Positions 57,211 to 64,000 of a DNA stretch of 64,000 nucleotides are shown here, one piece after another (positions within the stretch are counted from its first letter, which is position 1; each line of letters begins with the position of its first letter). Both the position numbers and the translations under genes were made by a program. The notes beneath the pieces were generated by a model. The model searched no databases. It was not told the origin of the DNA and saw only the letters and a program-made list of their open reading frames with translations. The DNA is from Arenibacter sp041392165 (GTDB taxonomy: Bacteria > Bacteroidota > Bacteroidia > Flavobacteriales > Flavobacteriaceae), in NCBI GenBank assembly GCA_041392165.1, contig JAWKMN010000004.1, positions 337,955 to 401,954 of the forward strand, given 5' to 3'.

Positions 57211-58788
57211 TTAAAAATTTGGTCCGCCGGTATCCCACCATAGTCTTGTTCCGATTTCGTCGGGTCCTCCAAGTTTGGCTGTTGCATCGGCAACTCCTGC
57301 GGCATTATTATCTCTTTCGGAATTTACAAAAGGCATTCTTTTAATAAAATCACCATCGGCAATTACACCCCAATCCGGACTACTGCTATTCTGATATACC
57401 GGAGGTAATTTGGGATATCCGGTTCTTCTGAAGTCTGCCCATGCCTCCATTTCATTGGTATAGGCCGCGATCCATTTTTGGGTGATGATTTTCTCCAATT
57501 TAACTTCATTGCTGGCGGCTTCATCCCAAGCTACCGTTGTCGTTATTTGATTGGTAAAATCATTGATGGCCCCATCATAAACTACATCATCGTAATCAAT
57601 GGGCAAACTTGTGTTGTCCGCTAAATAGGCATCTACTCCACCTGCACCCCATAGTTCAAAGGAAGCCCTTACACCTGCTTCGTAATTGGTTTGTGCATCT
57701 CCGGCACCGGCCCAGCCCCTTAGGGCAGCCTCAGCCTTTAGGAAAAATACCTCATCGGCACTCATCACCTTGCGTTCAGTAACTTTTGCGGGTTCATTAA
57801 AATCCAAATTTATTGTAGAGTATGGTAGGTGGTCATCTTTAGCAACCAATTGTGCTCCGTTGCGAATGCCCTTATAAGGCCAATCCGGGTGATCTGCAAC
57901 TAACGATAAATCACTGACAGGTTCAAAAAATGCCCCTATTCTATTGTCTTTATAGCCAATTAGAATGGATTCCATGGTGGCACTCATTCTTGTGTCTCCC
58001 CATTCAAAACAAATCTGTGCCGGATGAAACTTAGTTCCATATAAGGAGATATTAAAGTTATCCGTATTGGATTCAATAAGTCCAACTGGATCGGCAAGAG
58101 CCTTTTCCCCTTGTGTCTTGGCCAATGCAGGAGCCACTTTGGAGATACGCATGGCCAATTGTAAACGTAAGGAATTGGCATATCTGGCCCATTGATCAAC
58201 ATCACCGTCATAGCTGGCATCGAACGCATTTAATCCAACATAATTGCTGTTGGCGGAGAATACCCCTATAATTCTGTCCAAGTCGGCAAAGAAGGCATTG
58301 TAAAGTGTTTCCTCACTATCATAAGAACCGTCCTTACCGGGACCATATTGCGTATAAATAACAGGACCATAATAAGTAGTGACCCTGGACATGGAAATAA
58401 TCTTTATCAAATTGGCCCATTCAACAAAGACCGGCTGATCACTGGCCTCCGCTATACCTATTACTTGGTTGGCCGGGGCCATAACATTGTTGTATTCCCT
58501 GCCCCAATAGCCGTTCCAACGAACGTAATTGGTGGTGTTGTTAATACCTCCGGTAAATGGGGTAGGGGTGGCCAAATGTTGCGAAAAGGTAACGTTCGTT
58601 AAATTGTGATCTACCTGATTCCCAAAAATCTGACTTAACATAGAAGAGTAGAACGAACCTACATTGTTAAAATCCTGTTCCAATGACGAATCCGTTAATT
58701 GGTAGGGATTGGTATTCGTCTTTTCAAAATCGTCGGTACAGGCACCTAGCACCAGTATCGAGCATATGAGATATATAAACTTTTTCAT
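57211..58788 (-). CDS. SusD/RagB family lipoprotein
   Basis: 525 residues. The lipobox LGAC places Cys17 as the lipidated residue. The SusD-like_2 type N-terminus is seen in FYSSMLSQIFGNQVDHNL; the C-terminus has WIAAYTNEMEAWADFRRTGY, common to the family. SusD caps the SusC barrel and captures the glycan or other ligand. It begins nine bases after susC. Ligand cannot be predicted. Confidence 0.95.
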   Translation of the reverse strand: MKKFIYLICSILVLGACTDDFEKTNTNPYQLTDSSLEQDFNNVGSFYSSMLSQIFGNQVDHNLTNVTFSQHLATPTPFTGGINNTTNYVRWNGYWGREYNNVMAPANQVIGIAEASDQPVFVEWANLIKIISMSRVTTYYGPVIYTQYGPGKDGSYDSEETLYNAFFADLDRIIGVFSANSNYVGLNAFDASYDGDVDQWARYANSLRLQLAMRISKVAPALAKTQGEKALADPVGLIESNTDNFNISLYGTKFHPAQICFEWGDTRMSATMESILIGYKDNRIGAFFEPVSDLSLVADHPDWPYKGIRNGAQLVAKDDHLPYSTINLDFNEPAKVTERKVMSADEVFFLKAEAALRGWAGAGDAQTNYEAGVRASFELWGAGGVDAYLADNTSLPIDYDDVVYDGAINDFTNQITTTVAWDEAASNEVKLEKIITQKWIAAYTNEMEAWADFRRTGYPKLPPVYQNSSSPDWGVIADGDFIKRMPFVNSERDNNAAGVADATAKLGGPDEIGTRLWWDTGGPNF

Positions 58789-58797
58789 GATATCTAA

Positions 58798-61700
58798 TTA
58801 AAAGGTTACTTTAAGGTTAAACCCATAAGTGGCTGTTGAAGGAAGGTTAAAATTATCCAATCCTTGAGCGTTTCTATTGGTACTCATTGCCAATTCCGGA
58901 TCAAAGGGGGCATCTTTATAAATAAAGAACAAATTGTTGCCGACAAAAGACAAAGTGGCCGCCTTTATGGGAAGGTTCAATTTATTTACGTCAATATCAT
59001 ACCCTATGGAAAGTTGACTCAATTTAATATTGGTGCGGTCATAAACATAGGCTTCCCCAACACCATTTCTTCCCCCAATTCCTACACCATCGCTATAATA
59101 GTCCTGTGCGGAAACATTGGTAATGGCTGCCCCGGAAGGATCTACTCCATTAACAGTAACGCCACCGGCATCCCTGGCATCGGCAGTTCTTTGAGACACT
59201 CCGGCTCCGTCCAACATGGATTCGGTTTGGCTAAATACGTTGCCCCCAAATTTTCCGTTGATCAATGCCCCCATATTAAATTTACCAAATGATATGTTAT
59301 TATTCCATCCCAAAGACCAGTCCGGATCCAGATTGCCAATTAATTCCGGGGCCGTTGTTTTGCGCATCGTTGTTCCATCATCTTCAAACATAATCCTGCC
59401 CTGATCGTCCCTTAGAAATTTAAGCACGTATAGGTCGTTAAAGGAACCTCCTTCGTATAATCTGGAAAAAAAGCCTTCTGAGGTACCTAGTTCAATGAAT
59501 TTTTCGTCATCCGGACCAATATCCACAATTTTATTTTTGTTCGTAGCAAAATTAAATGCGGTTACCCATTGCAGGTTATCATTGCGTACTGGGGTAGCAC
59601 TAATTGTAAATTCTACACCTTTATTGGTAATTTTCCCAGCATTGATATATCTATCAGTATAGATTCCCTGGGAAATGGGATCGGAAGGATCCAAGGGTTG
59701 TTCTACATACTGATCCCTACTGGTTAGACTATAATATGTAAAATCCACTCCCAGACGGTTATTGAAGAACCTCCAATCAACACCAAACTCCAAACTATTA
59801 ATTTTCTCCGGTTTAGCGTCTGTGAAGGGCGCATAAGTATTTCTATTGACCCCACCATTGGCGGCTATACTGTGTCTTGGAAATATACGGTTAAAGGGTA
59901 CTTCGTTGCCCACTTGGGTATAGGAGGCCCTTAATTTGGCAAAGCTTACTTTTTCGCCCATATCAAACATCTCACTTAAAATAGTGGTAAGTCCAACTGC
60001 TGGATAAAAATAGGATTGGTTACCGGTTAGTGCCAAAGTAGAGGCCCAATCGTTCCTGCCGGAAAGGTCCAGGAAAAGCATTTCCTTATAACCTAATTGG
60101 GCATTTACAAAGGCACCTTGCTTTATTACTTCCCCATCGGTCAGAGATGTTACAGGTACGTTGGTTGGTAAGTTTTGAAAAAAGAACTCATTGGGATATA
60201 TTAAACCCAAAGTTCCAGTTCCGTTGCCATCGACCCCTACGCCTACACCGGTACCGTATTTGGTCTTCTGGTAGCTGGCTCCCAAAACGCCATTAAGGCT
60301 AAAACCCTCACCGAAATTGGTATCATAGCTAAGAATAACATCGGCATATCCCAATTGGTCATCATACTTCCTATAGTTCCAAGCTCCGTTGCGATGTACA
60401 TTGGTTTCGTTTGAGGTAGCTGCGTGCTGCTGTTCCTGCTCTTTTGCCGCATAATCATAGTTGCCCCGTACCTGTAAACTTAAATTGCTCAAAATATCCC
60501 ATTTAACAGATGCATTGGCAATCACTCTTTTGGTGTTATCTACACGTGGTTGATTATAAATGATCCAATACGGATTGGATTGGTGGTGATCGGGTACAAA
60601 CCAGTTCTGGGCATATAGGTTTCGTTCCGTATTGAAAACTTGATAATTGTTCTTAAAGTCATAGAAATTACGCTCCCTAGGGAACATATAGAGCCCTGTT
60701 AATGGATTTAGGTAGTAGCCGGCAGGCAATCTGTTTTTGGTTTCTTCAATGCTCAAAATCACACCAGAGGAAACAGTTACCTTATCATTGAAAAATTTGG
60801 TAGACTGTCTAAATGTGGCATTGTCCTTCTTATATTTATTTTCAGGAGTAATGCCTGTAGAGGTAATATTGGCATAGGAAAAATAAGCAGTTGTTCTATC
60901 GTTGCCTCCACTAATGCTCACAGAGTTGTTGAAATTATGTCCTGTTTGGAAAAAATCCTCTACGAACGAATCATCATAATTTCCCGGTGTGTTTGACCAA
61001 CTTTCATTGGTTCCGCCTTGAGCTCCATATTTAAATTGTAAATCGGGTAATTCTTGATAGTGCTCAAAGGAGTATCCCGTATTTAAAGTAACCGTGGTTT
61101 TACCTGAAGCACCTTGTTTGGTGGTAATTACGACCACTCCATTTGCCCCTTGGCTACCATATAGCACCGCAGCATTGGCTCCCCTCAATATACTGATACT
61201 CTCAATATCGTCCGGATTGATAGCGGATAGTCCGTCACCAGAATCCGTTCCGCCCCACATTCCCGGCTGACCACCTTTGTTATTGGCCATAGGAATACCA
61301 TCTATCACAAACAATGGGGAACTATCACCATTCAGTGATTTATTACCTCTAAGCACAATTTTGGTGGATCCGCCAGCACCTGAGCTACTTTTTTTAATCT
61401 CAACCCCAGCGGCTTTACCTGAAATACTGTTCATAAAGTTTGGATCTCGGGTTTTAGTAAGTTCATCAGACCTAACAGTTTGTTGGGCATAGGTCAAGGC
61501 TTTTTCTTCCCTTTTAATACCCAATGCCGTTACCACCACTTCCCCAAGTTGTTCCGCATCTTCCTGCATAGATACATTAATAGTATTCGACGCCCCTACG
61601 GTAACCGATTGGGTCTTCATTCCTAGAAATGAAAATACCAATACATTTCCGCTTTCGGCCTCAATGGAATAATTTCCATCAAAATCGGTTTGGGATCCAG

Positions 61701-61848
61701 TTGTGGTTCCCTGTACCAATACGTTTACACCTGGTAGGGGAGAACCGTTCGTTGCATCGGTGACCGTACCAGTCACCGTTTTGCTTTGCGCCAGTAACGG
61801 ATAGGCTCCGAACACCAGTACAAAAAATAATAGCAATTTTTTGACCAT
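58798..61848 (-). CDS. SusC/RagA family TonB-linked outer membrane protein
   Basis: 1,016 residues from ATG at 61846-61848 (MVKKLLLFFVLVFGAYPLLA). The open frame extends to 61962 but lacks a sensible start. A carboxypeptidase-regulatory-like domain (VTGTVTDATNGSPLPGVNVL) precedes the plug with PLFVIDGIPM and the SusC signature GVVVITTKQG. The barrel ends with YGFNLKVTF. It imports the ligand using TonB energy. It heads the operon behind a palindromic LacI-type operator. Confidence 0.95.
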   Translation of the reverse strand: MVKKLLLFFVLVFGAYPLLAQSKTVTGTVTDATNGSPLPGVNVLVQGTTTGSQTDFDGNYSIEAESGNVLVFSFLGMKTQSVTVGASNTINVSMQEDAEQLGEVVVTALGIKREEKALTYAQQTVRSDELTKTRDPNFMNSISGKAAGVEIKKSSSGAGGSTKIVLRGNKSLNGDSSPLFVIDGIPMANNKGGQPGMWGGTDSGDGLSAINPDDIESISILRGANAAVLYGSQGANGVVVITTKQGASGKTTVTLNTGYSFEHYQELPDLQFKYGAQGGTNESWSNTPGNYDDSFVEDFFQTGHNFNNSVSISGGNDRTTAYFSYANITSTGITPENKYKKDNATFRQSTKFFNDKVTVSSGVILSIEETKNRLPAGYYLNPLTGLYMFPRERNFYDFKNNYQVFNTERNLYAQNWFVPDHHQSNPYWIIYNQPRVDNTKRVIANASVKWDILSNLSLQVRGNYDYAAKEQEQQHAATSNETNVHRNGAWNYRKYDDQLGYADVILSYDTNFGEGFSLNGVLGASYQKTKYGTGVGVGVDGNGTGTLGLIYPNEFFFQNLPTNVPVTSLTDGEVIKQGAFVNAQLGYKEMLFLDLSGRNDWASTLALTGNQSYFYPAVGLTTILSEMFDMGEKVSFAKLRASYTQVGNEVPFNRIFPRHSIAANGGVNRNTYAPFTDAKPEKINSLEFGVDWRFFNNRLGVDFTYYSLTSRDQYVEQPLDPSDPISQGIYTDRYINAGKITNKGVEFTISATPVRNDNLQWVTAFNFATNKNKIVDIGPDDEKFIELGTSEGFFSRLYEGGSFNDLYVLKFLRDDQGRIMFEDDGTTMRKTTAPELIGNLDPDWSLGWNNNISFGKFNMGALINGKFGGNVFSQTESMLDGAGVSQRTADARDAGGVTVNGVDPSGAAITNVSAQDYYSDGVGIGGRNGVGEAYVYDRTNIKLSQLSIGYDIDVNKLNLPIKAATLSFVGNNLFFIYKDAPFDPELAMSTNRNAQGLDNFNLPSTATYGFNLKVTF

Positions 61849-61945
61849 AATAGAGTTGTTAGAGTTAATAATAAAGTTGTTTGTTAATATTAAGTTAATA
61901 GTGAAGTTAAACTTTTTTTTTAATAAAACAAATAGTATAGGATAA

Positions 61946-61963
61946 AATGTGTTCGAACACATT
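61946..61963. promoter_or_regulatory. 18-bp palindrome, candidate LacI-family operator of susC
   Basis: AATGTGTTCGAACACATT is a perfect palindrome with the CG centre typical of LacI-family operators. It is 98 bases upstream of the susC ATG, close to the likely promoter. The gene next upstream encodes a LacI regulator. Confidence 0.7.
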
Positions 61964-62088
61964 AAATAAAACCCAGATTTTTTTTAAGATCAACACTAAG
62001 TGGTATGCCTTTTTTGTTCGATAATCGAGACTTATATGCTGCGAAGTTTGCCCGCCCGTATCGGTTCAGACGGGCATCGAAATAAATC

Positions 62089-62111
62089 ACTATGGATTTG
62101 AAATCCATAGT
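62089..62111. repeat. 23-bp perfect palindrome
   Basis: ACTATGGATTT, G, then AAATCCATAGT. It lies about 280 bases from the lacI stop and about 240 from susC. It could be a second regulator site or part of an intergenic repeat. Confidence 0.5.
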
Positions 62112-62358
62112 TCTAAACAAAAGAATGGATTTCCTTTTTTAAACATCGTGTCGCTCCGACAGAGCAGAGCGACGAGGAATCCTATAATTTTGATTATTCA
62201 ATGGGATTTCCCGCTTTGGCCTGTCTTGAGCGGCAGCCGAAAGATTCTAAATGACCAAGTGGCTTAAAGTTTATAGAAACTAAAGTAACTGCAATGAAAT
62301 TGCAGGCCTGCCAGGACTGCAAATGCAGGGTTTTAATTTTTAACCGGACAATAAAGTT

Positions 62359-62381
62359 CCTTTCAATGCCCCGAGGTAGTT
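62359..62381. repeat. Short form of the REP-like repeat
   Basis: CCTTTCAATGCC is directly followed by CCGAGGTAGTT, the inverted and fused version of the two flanks of the element at 50331-50398. It is 10 bases from the lacI stop. Confidence 0.55.
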
Positions 62382-62391
62382 AATTACCTAA

Positions 62392-63432
62392 TTAAAGATA
62401 ATAATGTGCATTTTCCGTAGTAATAATATCTATGGGGAGGAATTCTTGGGGGGGGATGGACTTTCCGAAAAGAAAATGTTCCGCCAAATGGCTTACACTG
62501 AGATAGGCCTGCCTTTTGGGCTTCTGATGTATTAAAAAGTTTATTTTGCCTTCCCGTAAAAATGTAATATTTTCAGCTAAAAGATCATATCCAATAATTA
62601 TCGCGTTCTTTTTATTAAGCTCCAGGAGCGCCTCTACCAACATGTACGCCTTTGAATTGGTGACAAAAAAGGCGGAAATTTTTGGATGCTCCATAAGAAA
62701 TTGGGAAACATCGGCAACAAAACATTTTTTCTCTATTGAATTAATTTTTTTTGATATTATGGTGTGGTTACTGCCAGGCCTTTCCATAAAATAATCCTTG
62801 AACCCATTTTCCTTAAACTTCATATGGAGTTCCCTATTGATATGGATAATAGCTATGTGGTCATCACGGTCAATCAAATTGTCCATTAAGCTGGCCGCCA
62901 CCCTGCCGCTCTGGTTCAAGTCCTGCCCTATAAATATATGCCTGTTCACGGAATCCAAAAGATTGTTGATGATGGCCGGTATAATATTATGATCACAACA
63001 ACTTTTTAAAAGCGCCTGGGATTCCTTTCTATATATGGGTGCCGTTAAAAGGGCATCCGGTTTTAAGGCTACAATTTTTTGGGATTGTTCCGAAAAGGAA
63101 ATCCTATCGTTGGGATCATAAAAATGTTTTGTTACCAGTATTCCAAAATGGGCAAACTCATTTGCGGCCTCAATAACCCCTTCATTGGCAGGAATCCAAT
63201 AGGGATCCTTATTTGGATCCGGGAGTAGCACATGTATACTATAGGTTTTGTTTTTTTTTAGGTTTCTGGCCATAGGATTGGGCCTATAGTCTATTTCCTT
63301 AAGTACTTTGTCTACCTTTGCGAAAGCATTTTTGGAAACTTTGCCGCGATTGTGCAATACCCTGTCTACTGTTCCTTTGGAAACACCCGCCATATGGGCA
63401 ATGTCCTTTATTGTATATTTTTCTTTAATCAT
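62392..63432 (-). CDS. LacI family transcriptional regulator
   Basis: 346 residues from ATG at 63430-63432 (MIKEKYTIKDIAHMAG); an ATG at 63477 adds an unlikely 15 residues. The HTH and hinge are YTIKDIAHMAGVSKGTVDRV and RPNPMARNLKK. A periplasmic-binding-protein-like sensor follows (about 65-346). It probably controls the downstream susC operon via the palindrome at 61946-61963 in response to a sugar or related effector. Confidence 0.92.
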   Translation of the reverse strand: MIKEKYTIKDIAHMAGVSKGTVDRVLHNRGKVSKNAFAKVDKVLKEIDYRPNPMARNLKKNKTYSIHVLLPDPNKDPYWIPANEGVIEAANEFAHFGILVTKHFYDPNDRISFSEQSQKIVALKPDALLTAPIYRKESQALLKSCCDHNIIPAIINNLLDSVNRHIFIGQDLNQSGRVAASLMDNLIDRDDHIAIIHINRELHMKFKENGFKDYFMERPGSNHTIISKKINSIEKKCFVADVSQFLMEHPKISAFFVTNSKAYMLVEALLELNKKNAIIIGYDLLAENITFLREGKINFLIHQKPKRQAYLSVSHLAEHFLFGKSIPPQEFLPIDIITTENAHYYL

Positions 63433-64000
63433 TTTTGACAACAGATACGGGAACAGAATATTTTTGATATAGGGCAAATATTAACAGTTTGCTAACCTTA
63501 AATATATGAATAATCCCAAAAAATTACCTAAAATATTCGTTGACACGATTATTTTTCGAATAGATCAACTATCGAGGATGGTTTATTGGTCACAGGTGGA
63601 GTTGGCAGTTGCATAGGCCTACAGGACGGCAAAGGCTGGTATACACCTTGGTACATCCCGCTTTGGCTATAAATATATTTTTGCCATAAGCCATAAGCGG
63701 TAGGCATTGCGCAGTAATAGTTTAAGGTTTAAATTTCCCACTTGGGATAGCCTGAAAGCTTTACATCACTTTCTTCTTGTTTTGGTGTTTCCATACACCT
63801 GGTTTTGTGTATAGTTATTTTAGGACGGGTCAAGTCCATAGATACTCCATAGATACTCCATAGATAGTCCATAGATAGGCCGTATATGAAAATAGGGAAA
63901 AACAGACTGGATGCACCCCCTTTTTGGCGGGCTAAAATAGGGTCAAATACAATTTCTGGGTATTTGGATATTTACTAATATAATTAGGTTAATCTAAAAA
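63433..64000. other. Region upstream of lacI to window end
   Basis: 568 bases without a supported gene. It holds the lacI promoter region and an 11-bp tandem repeat (63835-63878). Confidence 0.45.
63835..63878. repeat. 11-bp tandem repeat, four copies
   Basis: TCCATAGATAC twice, then TCCATAGATAG twice, at 63835, 63846, 63857 and 63868. The spacing of one helical turn would put each copy on the same DNA face. Confidence 0.75.

Larger units (their letters stand above)
61964..62391. other. Spacer between lacI and susC, repeat-rich
   Basis: 428 bases with no gene. It contains TTCGATAATCGAGA-like sequence, a 23-bp palindrome (62089-62111), the hairpin CTGCAAT/ATTGCAG (62290-62306) and the short repeat at 62359-62381. 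Confidence 0.5.

Noticed and set aside
57054..57305. 83-codon minus-strand ORF overlapping the end of susD
   Set aside because: Runs through the susD terminator; shadow frame.

Overview
The window looks like a marine Flavobacteriaceae chromosome (Bacteroidota). Supporting signs are a type IX secretion (T9SS) type B adhesin with its PorP/SprF partner, a SusC/SusD pair, DUF4290, SemiSWEET and START-like proteins, the TTG-N19-TAnnTTTG promoter form, and AT-rich DNA with few Shine-Dalgarno sites. Genus cannot be fixed from sequence alone.

Region 1 (1 to about 25.9 kb) is part of an integrative and conjugative element of the Bacteroidetes Tra type. A leftward block encodes a ParA-like ATPase, a TraB-position protein, a small membrane protein, TraE, TraF and the VirB4-type ATPase TraG, which runs off the left edge. 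A non-coding regulatory/oriT-like region (3.9-4.9 kb) separates it from a rightward relaxase operon (accessory protein + MOBP-type relaxase). Cargo follows: a class II Fic protein, an IS3 remnant, an unknown protein + DUF4145 protein, a complete type I restriction-modification operon (hsdM-hsdS-hsdR) and a PIN-domain protein. The leftward conjugation block then resumes with an HTH regulator, the coupling protein, two Toprim/primase-like proteins, a DUF3945-like protein, and a divergent M23 peptidase. No integrase is in the window, so the element's ends are not defined.

Region 2 (26-35 kb) holds a membrane-anchored LytTR regulator, a Crp/Fnr regulator, and a three-gene surface operon: DUF4347 protein, a ~1,645-residue adhesin with a 105-bp thrombospondin type 3 repeat array and a gliding-motility C-terminal sorting domain, and PorP/SprF. 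A perfect FNR-box-like palindrome lies upstream of the operon. The adhesin is frameshifted within the repeats.

Region 3 (35-50 kb) is core chromosome: tRNA-Met, START-like protein, class IV aminotransferase, YqgE/AlgH, HU, fmt, recQ (frameshifted), AAA ATPase, DUF493, DUF4290, murA (Asp in place of the catalytic Cys), GAF protein, SemiSWEET, a ferredoxin-like protein, GNAT, pirin, Crp/Fnr, and a DUF2911 protein. Several spacers carry structured intergenic repeats.

Region 4 (50-64 kb) is a leftward carbohydrate-uptake-like locus: LacI regulator, SusC, SusD, a VCBS/ASPIC lipoprotein and a DUF5107-TPR protein (frameshifted, with a repeat-derived tail). An 18-bp perfect palindrome with a CG centre in front of susC is a strong LacI-operator candidate. 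Three genes in the window are broken by single-base deletions in runs of identical bases, so either real decay or sequence error should be considered.
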